This document shows, piece after piece, positions 25,972 through 32,984 of a DNA stretch of 55,094 nt. Position 1 is the stretch's first letter; every line of letters starts with the position of its first letter. This stretch comes from a virus. The position numbers and the translations under genes are program-made. Below the pieces are notes generated by a model. It was given only the letters and a program-made list of their open reading frames with translations, was not told the DNA's origin and did not search any database. The stretch lies in the IMG/VR virus record IMGVR_UViG_3300020074_000024, positions 1 to 55,094 of that record; one strand, given 5' to 3'.

Positions 25972-26287
25972 TACGTTTCCCCTTTGACAAGATAGCGTGG
26001 AACTGAGTCACGACACCCTGCCGTCTTGCCTCTAATTTTTCAGCTCTCTCGCCCCAGTAACCACGCGCCTGTTGCTGCATTGAGCGAACGAAGCCCTTGT
26101 CGCCAGCCATTGCCGCCGCAACCGCCGCATAAGTCCTGAGGCTCTCCTCGGCCTGCAAGCGGTGCATCATTTCGTGCAATAGTATAGTGTCAGCCGCGCC
26201 GTACTCAGCCAGGTCAAGCGGCCCGTAGAAGCGCAATAAGCGCGCCTCTAGTGCTATGCCTGGCTCGTCGCTTCCCCCGACTCGACC
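25961..26287 (-). CDS. Tail assembly chaperone, T-frame extension (made by -1 frameshift)
   Basis: This frame is open from just after a TGA at 26288-26290 to 25961 and lies -1 relative to the upstream chaperone gene. Its only start codons near the beginning are weak (TTG at 26236, no good ribosome site), which favours expression as a fusion to the upstream protein. The encoded domain has LLHEMMHRLQAEESLRTYAAVAAAMAG and a helical basic tail. A fusion would be about 227 residues. Position directly before the tape measure gene matches the gpG/gpGT pair of lambda-like tails. The HEMMH string resembles a zinc motif but is probably fortuitous. Confidence 0.65.
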   Translation of the reverse strand, partial: GRVGGSDEPGIALEARLLRFYGPLDLAEYGAADTILLHEMMHRLQAEESLRTYAAVAAAMAGDKGFVRSMQQQARGYWGERAEKLEARRQGVVTQFHAILSKGKRSAH

Positions 26288-26643
26288 TCAGACAAAAGGT
26301 CTTTGTGCGAGTCAGTTATGGCCTGAAGGATTTTGCCCCTCTGCAAGAAGGACATGGACAGCACGATGTCTTGGGTAAGTCCAGGCACAATCGTCACCAG
26401 CATGGAGGCGTCCAACTCGCTAATCTGCGCCTCGATTTTGGCAATCTCGCCATCGGCGTTTTCGTCACCAGCCGTCAACGCCTCCTCAAGCGATGTCTGT
26501 TTGCGCTCGAGCCTGTTGCGCCTACGCATGGCCTCCCGCCAGCGCAGCCAACTGCGGCCATCCAAGTCCTTGACCTCGTATGTCTTGCCCCCGAACTGAA
26601 AGGCGATGTTCGACTTGATTTCATCCAGATTGATTGTCTTCAC
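26254..26643 (-). CDS. Tail assembly chaperone (G-type), 129 aa
   Basis: Begins MKTINLDEIKSNIAFQFGG with AGGAGGATA upstream. It has an N-terminal beta part, a charged helical middle (RRNRLERKQTSLEEAL) and a C-terminal domain with VPGLTQDIVLSMSFLQRGKILQAI. Position between major tail protein and tape measure, length and the -1 frame continuation fit gpG-type chaperones, which coat the tape measure during assembly. Confidence 0.7.
   Translation of the reverse strand: MKTINLDEIKSNIAFQFGGKTYEVKDLDGRSWLRWREAMRRRNRLERKQTSLEEALTAGDENADGEIAKIEAQISELDASMLVTIVPGLTQDIVLSMSFLQRGKILQAITDSHKDLLSEVESGEATSQA
26272..26278 (-). other. Candidate -1 frameshift site (GGGGGAA)
   Basis: Zero frame reads TCG GGG GAA GCG; a P-site slip of the GGG-decoding tRNA by -1 re-pairs perfectly and enters the T frame. 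The usable overlap is only from 26287 to the zero-frame stop at 26254, and this G-run is the only obvious slippery string in it. It is not the classic lambda heptamer, so efficiency is unknown. Confidence 0.55.
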
Positions 26644-26654
26644 CGTATCCTCCT

Positions 26655-26678
26655 GTTTCTAATCCCAAAATTAGGTTT
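26655..26678. promoter_or_regulatory. Operator-like inverted repeat IR5
   Basis: Arms GTTTCTAAT and ATTAGGTTT around CCCAAA; the outer part of the right arm is degenerate. Intergenic, just downstream of the hairpin that follows the major tail gene. Confidence 0.55.
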
Positions 26679-26702
26679 CAGGGAGGGCCGAGGCCCTCCC
26701 TG
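26679..26702 (-). terminator. GC-rich hairpin after the major tail protein gene
   Basis: CAGGGAGGGCC, a 2-nt loop, GGCCCTCCCTG: a perfect 11-bp stem 7 bp past the tail gene stop. The following T content is poor (AAACCTAATTTT), so it may be a leaky terminator or an mRNA 3'-end stabiliser that raises major tail protein yield. Confidence 0.55.
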
Positions 26703-26709
26703 TCACGTC

Positions 26710-27258
26710 TCAGGCCGTTCGGTGCGTGATTACGTACGGCCTCATGTCCGGGTCAACGGGGTCATATGTCGCCTTGAACACCACAGCGAAGTGCATGTGC
26801 CCCTGGTCTTCCCATGTGACCTCAAGGTCGCCGTCGAAGATGGCTCGCTTGAGAGTGATAGTTGTATTGTGACCGTCGCACTGCTGGCCCTGGAAAACCA
26901 CGTCAACGTAGTTATCCACGCCAATGCAGCCGACAACGTCGGACGAGTCGTCGCTAGAACCCAGCACCTCGCTCGACGCGTTGCTGGAAACGCTGATGCC
27001 ACTGATGGCATAAGCAATTGCCAGTAGAGTCCACTCCACAACCTCACCAGCGAGGAATGCTTCCTCGCGGAGCCGGAACCGTGTCCCGGTAACTTCACCA
27101 GCGGCTCCAGCAAGCGTGGGAATGTGGTCGGTCTTGCGAACCGAAAATACGATATTCCCCTGGAGTGCGCCTACGCTTACCCCGTTCACCGTCAGCGTGC
27201 CCGTCCGAAAGAACAAGTTTTGGGGCGTCGCTGCGCGGATATTCGTCAGAACAGCCAC
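26710..27258 (-). CDS. Major tail (tube) protein, 182 aa
   Basis: GTG at 27258 with GGGAGGT 5 nt upstream; a longer reading has no ribosome site. The protein is beta-rich: LFFRTGTLTVNGVSVGALQGNIVFSV, then strands ending in FAVVFKATYDPVDPDMRPYVI. Size and composition, and position ahead of chaperones and tape measure, fit siphovirus tube proteins. It is followed by a strong hairpin, as expected of a highly expressed gene. Confidence 0.75.
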   Translation of the reverse strand: MAVLTNIRAATPQNLFFRTGTLTVNGVSVGALQGNIVFSVRKTDHIPTLAGAAGEVTGTRFRLREEAFLAGEVVEWTLLAIAYAISGISVSSNASSEVLGSSDDSSDVVGCIGVDNYVDVVFQGQQCDGHNTTITLKRAIFDGDLEVTWEDQGHMHFAVVFKATYDPVDPDMRPYVITHRTA

Positions 27259-27260
27259 TT

Positions 27261-28253
27261 TTACCTCCCTAAGTTGCGATATAGCTCCCAGCGCGCCCGC
27301 AGGCCCGCTCGGAACCACGTCCATTCCCTCCGGACATACTCCGCCGCCATGCGGCCTCTAGCGAGAACCTCATCGCGATTTTTGTATGCCCATACCATTT
27401 GCTCCATAAGCACGGATTCGTCCCAGCCAACGGGCAGCGCCGTCATACAGTCGGCGTTCAGATATTCCTGGACTCCGCTGTAGTCCGTTACCAGGGCCGT
27501 TCCTCCCGTGCTCATAAACTCCAGAGGGATAAGACCAAAGCCCTCACCAACGTGAGGATATATCAGTATGTCCGCAAGCTGCATAAGCTGCACGTACTCG
27601 TCCTGCGGCATAGTGCCAAAATGAAAATAAACGTCGGGGGCGCGGATATTCTTGATGCACCCCTGCTGTAGCTTGACCAGAAGGCGGGCGTCCCCAAGCT
27701 CACCTTTTCGCTTCAGGGTCATGAATGCCTTCAGTGTTGCCATCTGCCCCTTGCGCCCGTGCAATGCGTGACCGAGTGTCAGGAAGGTGAACGGGCAGTC
27801 AGCCCTGCGCTCCAGGTACGGGAACTTCTCCGCGTCAACCCCGTATCCACTGACCATAATGGGCCGCTCGACTCCCCACTGCTCAAAAAGCAGCTTGCAC
27901 CACTGGGAGGGCGTCCAAATCAAGCCAAAACGATTTAGAACGTCCACCCAGCCCTCAGGCTCCGCCTCAGATTCAAACATCGTGTGGATAATTGCATCCT
28001 CGTAAACCCCGCCTTTGCCCAGCATCCAGGAGCGAGGCCAGCCGAAGTACAACCGATAGTCGTACTCGAATGATGTCTCGGCTACCCACTCTATCCCTCC
28101 CGCCGCGTCCAGCGCGTCGAAGATGCTCTCCTTGACCCGTCCGTATCCGATTTGCGCTCCTGCGGCCCTTGCTTGCGGTAGTACGCGAACCAGAGGAGCG
28201 TCAATCCAAGGAGGGCGGCCTCCAGGCAGAGTAAAAGCGTCATTCCCCAGCAT
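27261..28253 (-). CDS. GT4-type (GT-B) glycosyltransferase, 330 aa
   Basis: ATG at 28253 behind GAGGTACAT. The C-terminal half has FTFLTLGHALHGRKGQMATL, LLVKLQ and the donor-site EGFGLIPLEFMSTGGTALVTD, the E-x7-E signature of GT4 enzymes. Substrate unknown. Last gene of a block with three methyltransferases placed between the tail terminator and the major tail protein, so the block may build or decorate a glycan on the virion. It contains one AATGAAAA site. Confidence 0.85.
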   Translation of the reverse strand: MLGNDAFTLPGGRPPWIDAPLVRVLPQARAAGAQIGYGRVKESIFDALDAAGGIEWVAETSFEYDYRLYFGWPRSWMLGKGGVYEDAIIHTMFESEAEPEGWVDVLNRFGLIWTPSQWCKLLFEQWGVERPIMVSGYGVDAEKFPYLERRADCPFTFLTLGHALHGRKGQMATLKAFMTLKRKGELGDARLLVKLQQGCIKNIRAPDVYFHFGTMPQDEYVQLMQLADILIYPHVGEGFGLIPLEFMSTGGTALVTDYSGVQEYLNADCMTALPVGWDESVLMEQMVWAYKNRDEVLARGRMAAEYVRREWTWFRAGLRARWELYRNLGR

Positions 28254-28260
28254 ATGTACC

Positions 28261-28974
28261 TCAGCGACACAGTGTCCATGCGCCAACCGCAGCCGCATAT
28301 CGCGCATTGTTTGTTGTCGCATACAGCGCGCCTTTGACCTCGTCCTCTGCCGCGTTGCGCCACCACCGCCCGTCCCAGCGAAACAAGCGCTCGTTTACAA
28401 TCTGCAACTTGGCCTCCTCTGCCATCTTGCGGAACTCGGAGACGCCAAACTGATGCCAGCCAGCAAAGTCAGTGGAGAATCCGACGGGAACAGTCAGAAC
28501 AATAATCCCCGCGTCGGATAGTGACCCGCGCAACGCCCGTAGCGCGGAGTGAAAATTATCGCCAACCTGCTCACAATGCTCGAATGTGGACACGCAGAGG
28601 ATAAAATCAAAGTGCCCCCAGGGCATGTCCGAGATAAGGCATTGCATCACCTCGTCATAAACGTCGCTCTGTGGCATCTCCTTCACGTCAATCGCAGACC
28701 ACGCAACGTGCCGGGTGCGCCATACATGCCGCAGCTTGGGGGCCTCGGCGTTCTCCGCCGCCCCGACGTCCAGACAATGGACGGGTATCAGCCCAGAGTG
28801 GTTGTCCAGGTAAGCCCTCAAGGCACCCTCCGCATAGACCATCTCGACCTGACGCTCATCGTGACCGCCCTGGCAATACGCAACGCACGGCGGAACGCCA
28901 AATACCAGGAAGGCCCCGTCGCCAAGCGCCCCGACCCGCAGGTTGCTGGACAGGTTTCTGTGCGACTCTCTCAT
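28261..28974 (-). CDS. Class I SAM-dependent methyltransferase, 237 aa
   Basis: ATG at 28974 overlaps the preceding stop by ATGA, with GGAGGT in front. Motif I is CLDVGAAENAEAPKL, less Gly-rich than usual; motif IV-like FDFILCVSTFEHCEQ and post-motif ALRALRGSLSDAGIIVLTVPVG follow. The style is that of glycan or small-molecule methyltransferases. Substrate unknown. Confidence 0.75.
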   Translation of the reverse strand: MRESHRNLSSNLRVGALGDGAFLVFGVPPCVAYCQGGHDERQVEMVYAEGALRAYLDNHSGLIPVHCLDVGAAENAEAPKLRHVWRTRHVAWSAIDVKEMPQSDVYDEVMQCLISDMPWGHFDFILCVSTFEHCEQVGDNFHSALRALRGSLSDAGIIVLTVPVGFSTDFAGWHQFGVSEFRKMAEEAKLQIVNERLFRWDGRWWRNAAEDEVKGALYATTNNARYAAAVGAWTLCR

Positions 28975-29606
28975 ACTACCTCCAAGACGAATGAGCTGTG
29001 CCGCCAAATCTCCGTCAGTTGTTGCCCGTGTCCTAACCTGCCGAGGTTGGACAAGTAGTACGGCTCAAGGGCATGTCTGCGGAACCCGTTCGCCTCAAAC
29101 AATCGCTGCCAAGAGTCCTTGTCCATGATGGTGACGTGGTCATCCGCGTGCTTCCCCACGACGTTCTTGTCAACCCCAGGGATAAATGTCTGGATGATTG
29201 CCGCCATACGCATGGACGTGCGAATGTTAGCCAAAGCCGCAGGCAAATCTTCCATGTCTATGTGCTCCAGAACGTCAACGCACATCACGATGTCAGCCTG
29301 CTCATCAATTACGTCCGTGACCACGTCGAGCCGGTGGATGGGCAGCAGGGCCGTTTTGACCGCGTATTCGGAAAAATCACACCCCCAAACCTCCCACCCC
29401 TTTTGCTTCAGCCACCACAAGGTAAATCCTCGCCCACAGCCGATGTCCATGATGCTGCTGGCCCCTATGGTCGGACCAAAGGACAAGGTGATTGCGCGAG
29501 CAAGCCTCTCCCAGGGCGCGCAGCCCATGTCATACGTGCCGGGATATCCCTTCAAAGGGTTGGTGTCGTAGTATTCCTCGTCGTAGTATTCGCTAGGCTT
29601 CGCCAC
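28971..29606 (-). CDS. Class I SAM-dependent methyltransferase, 211 aa
   Basis: GTG with GGGAGAG upstream. Motif I SSIMDIGCGRGFTLWWL, acidic residue after beta-2 (WGCDFSEYA), motif IV ADIVMCVDVLEHIDMEDLPAAL: a complete SAM-binding core of the Methyltransf_11/23 type. N-terminal YYDEEYYDTNPLKGY is common in sugar and lipid methyltransferases. Middle gene of three consecutive methyltransferases. Confidence 0.85.
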   Translation of the reverse strand: MAKPSEYYDEEYYDTNPLKGYPGTYDMGCAPWERLARAITLSFGPTIGASSIMDIGCGRGFTLWWLKQKGWEVWGCDFSEYAVKTALLPIHRLDVVTDVIDEQADIVMCVDVLEHIDMEDLPAALANIRTSMRMAAIIQTFIPGVDKNVVGKHADDHVTIMDKDSWQRLFEANGFRRHALEPYYLSNLGRLGHGQQLTEIWRHSSFVLEVV

Positions 29607-30177
29607 GTCTCTCCCTCATGACCAAAATCTCTGTGGCCACAAAAACGGTCTGCAATGAATGAAAAATTACCTCCATGCCACGTTCCTCCCAGAGTCGCAG
29701 CCAATCGCCAGGCTGGATAAGATGCGCGGGTTCTTTGTCGGGAACGCCAGGTGTGGCCTGGCAGACATATCCCCCTGGACGGAGAACCCTCTGAATCTGC
29801 CGCAACGCCGCAGGCAAGTCATAGACATGCTCCATTGTGTGAATCGAGATGACGCAATTTACACTGGCCTCCGGCATGACCTTGTCAAGCAGCTCGACGG
29901 GGCAGCACATCACCCCGTCCCCGCACAACTCAGGCAGCAGCTCGATTGCGTAAAGCTCGCTCGCCCCGGCGCTGCGTAGGAAGGGAAGGTACTTGCCGTC
30001 AGACGCCCCCAACTCCAGCATGGGGGTACGCATCTCCTTCGGGACATGGTGTAGCATTATGGAATACACGGTGCGTGCCGCCTGTTCCACGGCAAACCTC
30101 GCGGGCCCCAGTTTCCTGAGCCACTCATCCATGTCAATTCTGTGCTTGCGGTTCAATCGTAGCGCCGCTTGCATCAT
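29593..30177 (-). CDS. Class I SAM-dependent methyltransferase, 194 aa
   Basis: ATG at 30177 overlaps the neck gene by ATGA. Core: PMLELGASDGKYLPFLRSAGASELYAIEL, then VNCVISIHTMEHVYDLPAALRQI and RVLRPGGYV. The N-terminus is short. One GAATGAAAA site is read as Phe-His-Ser. Probable glycan or cofactor methyltransferase; substrate not inferable. Confidence 0.8.
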   Translation of the reverse strand: MMQAALRLNRKHRIDMDEWLRKLGPARFAVEQAARTVYSIMLHHVPKEMRTPMLELGASDGKYLPFLRSAGASELYAIELLPELCGDGVMCCPVELLDKVMPEASVNCVISIHTMEHVYDLPAALRQIQRVLRPGGYVCQATPGVPDKEPAHLIQPGDWLRLWEERGMEVIFHSLQTVFVATEILVMRERRGEA

Positions 30178-30569
30178 GCCTCCGAGAACACAAACGAGTA
30201 CAGACAGACGAAGCGAGGCCACTTGGTCTCCGGCTCCAGAACGAAGGAGCCTGAGTCCATCACATCTGCCGCATAGAAAAAAGTTGCCCCTATCATAGCG
30301 GAACCCCCTCGCTTCAGCCCGTCGTGAAGCGCCCTGGCCACTTCGTATGCCTCCACATTAGACGCGCCATAGCAGTGAAACGTGGCCCTGATGTCCAGTC
30401 GCGGAACCAGAGACACGGCAGGCATCCCATCCACAACAAGAACAACGCACTTGCGCGGCATGGCCGCAACCTCCTGGGTGGGGAGTTGCAGGCCAAACAC
30501 CCGCGTGCCCACCTGTGCCCCCATGAATGATAAAAGGTGCGTTCTGATGACTGCCACCGGGTCAATCAA
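30174..30569 (-). CDS. Tail terminator / tail completion-like protein, 131 aa
   Basis: TTG at 30569 chosen because GGAGGA lies 5 nt upstream; no ATG fits. The opening IDPVAVIRTHLLSFMGAQVGTRVFG and the strand pattern ending LDIRATFHCYGAS...AYEVARALHDGL are typical of small proteins that cap phage tails (DUF3168-like). Position after the gp10-like protein supports this. Confidence 0.6.
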   Translation of the reverse strand: MIDPVAVIRTHLLSFMGAQVGTRVFGLQLPTQEVAAMPRKCVVLVVDGMPAVSLVPRLDIRATFHCYGASNVEAYEVARALHDGLKRGGSAMIGATFFYAADVMDSGSFVLEPETKWPRFVCLYSFVFSEA

Positions 30570-30951
30570 GGCGTTCCTCCGACAGGAAGGCGTCCGCGTA
30601 ATTCCAGATTCGCAGCGCGGAAGGCCACAGCCACGGGTAGCGAAAGAAGTTGCCAGCCTTAGAATGCCAGCCGACCTCCAAGAATAATCCATAAGGCGCA
30701 GCGTTCGTATTCCCAATTGCAGAGTTGAGCACAGCCCCACGCCAGCGCATCTGTTCCAGCCATACGATGTTTACCATCAGCCAGCCGGTGTCAATGTGCT
30801 TGTGCGGATGCGGCCCAGGCCCGACCCCAGGTGTTACATAGTGCTGGGCAGTCTGTATAATCGCGTCCCCCATGCGCCCAACGACCCTCTCGGCCAATTC
30901 CATCAAAGGAACCTTCAAGCGCGCGGGGTACAGCTTGTACGTCACCTTCAT
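30562..30951 (-). CDS. HK97 gp10-like neck protein, 129 aa
   Basis: ATGA overlap with the head-tail joining gene. Contains AERVVGRMGDAIIQTAQHYVTPGV......HIDTGWL, then APYGLFLEVGWHSKAGNFFRYPWLWPS. The Y-x-x-F-L-E-x-G segment and the P-rich C-terminal part are typical of gp10-type proteins at the head-tail junction. Confidence 0.75.
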   Translation of the reverse strand: MKVTYKLYPARLKVPLMELAERVVGRMGDAIIQTAQHYVTPGVGPGPHPHKHIDTGWLMVNIVWLEQMRWRGAVLNSAIGNTNAAPYGLFLEVGWHSKAGNFFRYPWLWPSALRIWNYADAFLSEERLD

Positions 30952-31316
30952 GTGCCCGCCTCCCCAACTCGCTCCAAGCTAAGCTCAAGGTGGTGACGAT
31001 TGTGCCTGTCGGAAAAATCTTTGACCTCCGCCACGTTGAACGGGCCTGGCTCAAATACCGTGCCGTTGGAGTACGTTATGTTATAGATTCTATCCTCATG
31101 CCGAACGTCCTGCGCCCTTGGCACAAACAGCTTGTAGCGCCTGACGCTAGCCACCGGAATGGAAAAGCGCTCGGTCTGGTCGTGCCAGTTGAGCCTGCAC
31201 CTGACCCCTGTAGCCAGGTCATCCCAAGTCACGACGGGCTGCCCGTGCGAGTCCGTGCCCGTCTCCGTGTAGCGTCTCACTGTGCATCTGTGAATCAGCA
31301 GAGAGTTGTAGCTCAT
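30948..31316 (-). CDS. Head-tail joining protein (stopper type), 122 aa
   Basis: Small beta-barrel protein: IHRCTVRRYTETGTDSHGQP, VTWDDLATGVRCRLNW, then RYKLFVPRAQDVRHEDRI and a final beta pair. This matches the Phage_H_T_join type, a ring that closes the connector after packaging. ATGA overlaps on both sides keep it in the neck gene series. Confidence 0.75.
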   Translation of the reverse strand: MSYNSLLIHRCTVRRYTETGTDSHGQPVVTWDDLATGVRCRLNWHDQTERFSIPVASVRRYKLFVPRAQDVRHEDRIYNITYSNGTVFEPGPFNVAEVKDFSDRHNRHHLELSLERVGEAGT

Positions 31317-32479
31317 AGCACCACCTTGACGAAGTACGGCCCAAGTCCAGACAACGCCATGTGCCAGGCGTCCGCCGCTTTGCCTTTGGTGTATGAGTAG
31401 TCCCCCATGCGCTCGGACTGATATGTCCCGTCCAGCATTCCCTCAATCTCGTACTGCGCCAACAAGACCAGGGCGTTGATGAACGCAGCAGGGCATAGGC
31501 CAAACCAGCGAGGGATATACGTCACGCATACGTTGCACGGCGCGTAGCAAGACCAATATCCAGCCTGGAAGCAGTGACCAACGCAACCCATCCGTACCAG
31601 CCAGGAGTCTTTGATGTAGTAGTCCGACCCAGCAGACAAGGCCCTGCCATCCTCGATGACCGACACAGTGGTGCGGATGGTCATAGAGGTAAACAGGCAA
31701 TGCTCGTTGTTGCCGCTGAAGCACTCAGTCCACTGGCCGTACTGGAGCGCATGTCGTATCCCAAATACGTTTCCATGCGACAGCCGGAGGTTAGCCGATG
31801 GCTGCTCATACGGGATGACCTCCAGCAACTCTGCCGTGAACCCGATAGCTGCCGCGTTAATTGCGTCCACAAGCTGCCCCGTCTGAGGGTATTCCGTGAA
31901 TGAAAAAGTGTGGTCTCCAGCATGAAGTCCGCCAACCAGGGTCAGGACAAGCGCGTCCGCCGTGACCTCAAATGTCGCATCGTCGGCAGACATATCGTGC
32001 GCCAAGCGGAAGGCCCGCCCAAACGTATGCCCAAGTCTAGAATATAGCTTCCCGGCGATGCGGTCAATGACGCCCTGGATGACAGACGCGCTGTATTCCC
32101 CTGTGTCAATCTGCGCCTGAAGCTCCTCCACAGTCAAGCATTCCCCTGTAGCAGGAGAAGTTGGACTGTATGTCGTTGCCGCCGGGATGACCTCGAAAAC
32201 GTGCCAGGCGTTCGACTCGACCCCCGCAACCGTAGCCTCGACGAGCACCTGGTACATCCCAGGCGCCAACGGGGCTGTGTCAATCACCGCGTACCAGGCG
32301 CCGGTCTCAGTATTGAACTGGTTGAACACAAGGGCCGTCCCTGCCCCAGGAGCGCCAGTCATTCTCTGGTAATACCCACCACAGAAGGTAGGGTCAAACT
32401 CCTGCCCCGTCAGGGGATGGGTGGCAATCGCGGGAACCCAAACAACTCGCCCCTGTGAGTACGCCCCAAGATAAGACAT
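31313..32479 (-). CDS. Head-tail connector protein with Ig-like N-terminal domain, 388 aa
   Basis: ATG behind AGGAGGCC. Residues 1-105 look like an Ig-like beta sandwich (GMYQVLVEATVAGVESNAWHVFEV). Residues about 110-388 include LTVEELQAQIDTGEYSASVIQGVIDRIAGKL at the front and AAFINALVLLAQYEIEGML...W near the end, as in gp6-like adaptors. A Cys-rich loop (CVGHCFQ...SCYAPCNVC) is unusual and could form disulfides or bind metal. The beta insert makes it longer than usual connectors. Confidence 0.6.
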   Translation of the reverse strand: MSYLGAYSQGRVVWVPAIATHPLTGQEFDPTFCGGYYQRMTGAPGAGTALVFNQFNTETGAWYAVIDTAPLAPGMYQVLVEATVAGVESNAWHVFEVIPAATTYSPTSPATGECLTVEELQAQIDTGEYSASVIQGVIDRIAGKLYSRLGHTFGRAFRLAHDMSADDATFEVTADALVLTLVGGLHAGDHTFSFTEYPQTGQLVDAINAAAIGFTAELLEVIPYEQPSANLRLSHGNVFGIRHALQYGQWTECFSGNNEHCLFTSMTIRTTVSVIEDGRALSAGSDYYIKDSWLVRMGCVGHCFQAGYWSCYAPCNVCVTYIPRWFGLCPAAFINALVLLAQYEIEGMLDGTYQSERMGDYSYTKGKAADAWHMALSGLGPYFVKVVL

Positions 32480-32486
32480 TGGCCTC

Positions 32487-32981
32487 CTATTCCAGCGGCT
32501 TAGATGCGCCCATGTACTGCTCTGGGTCGTCTAAGTCTGCTTGAACGGCGTCAATCTGGCCACTGATGCCTGTGAGGGAGTGCCCGCCCGGTCCCTGTAT
32601 GTCATTTACGATATTGAGCTCCGCAATAGCCAGCGCCGCCGCCGTAGCCAGACCGCTCTGAATTGCCGCCACGGTCGGGTCCTGCAAGTCACTTGTCAGT
32701 TTCGTGTCTGCCGTCTCCTGCCAGACCGTGCCGCCGGTGGCCACGCCGTCAACTGTGGCGGCAATGCGCAACGAGACAAGCTGCCCCGCTGTTAGTGCAG
32801 GCAGCGTCACCGACCAGGAGTAGACGCCCGTGGCGATGTTGGTAATCGTCACCGCAGCCGCATTGTTCGCACCCGCCACGATGAGTGTACCTGTTGGCAA
32901 TGCATCCGCATTCACCAGCGCGCCGGTTGCGGATATGACTTCGAATTGGTCAGCTACAAGTTGGCCCGTCTTGACTGCCAT
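32487..32981 (-). CDS. Beta-sandwich structural protein, 164 aa
   Basis: ATG behind GGAGGCTAGC. Residues about 10-95 form a repeated strand pattern (TGTLIVAGANNAAAVTITNIATGVYSWSV) typical of Ig-like or BppU-like virion domains; the C-terminal 60 residues are helical. It follows the beta-helix protein and precedes the connector, so it may attach that protein to the capsid or neck. Confidence 0.5.
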   Translation of the reverse strand: MAVKTGQLVADQFEVISATGALVNADALPTGTLIVAGANNAAAVTITNIATGVYSWSVTLPALTAGQLVSLRIAATVDGVATGGTVWQETADTKLTSDLQDPTVAAIQSGLATAAALAIAELNIVNDIQGPGGHSLTGISGQIDAVQADLDDPEQYMGASKPLE

Positions 32982-32984
32982 GCG

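Noticed and set aside
25961-26236. HEMMH in the T-type chaperone frame as a zinc protease motif
   Set aside because: The domain is too short for a protease and sits at the conserved tail chaperone position.
28091-28366. Minus-strand ORF of 91 aa with a hydrophobic helix and Cys pairs
   Set aside because: It overlaps the ends of the methyltransferase and glycosyltransferase genes in a third frame and has no clear ribosome site. The hydrophobic stretch is notable, so a low chance remains.
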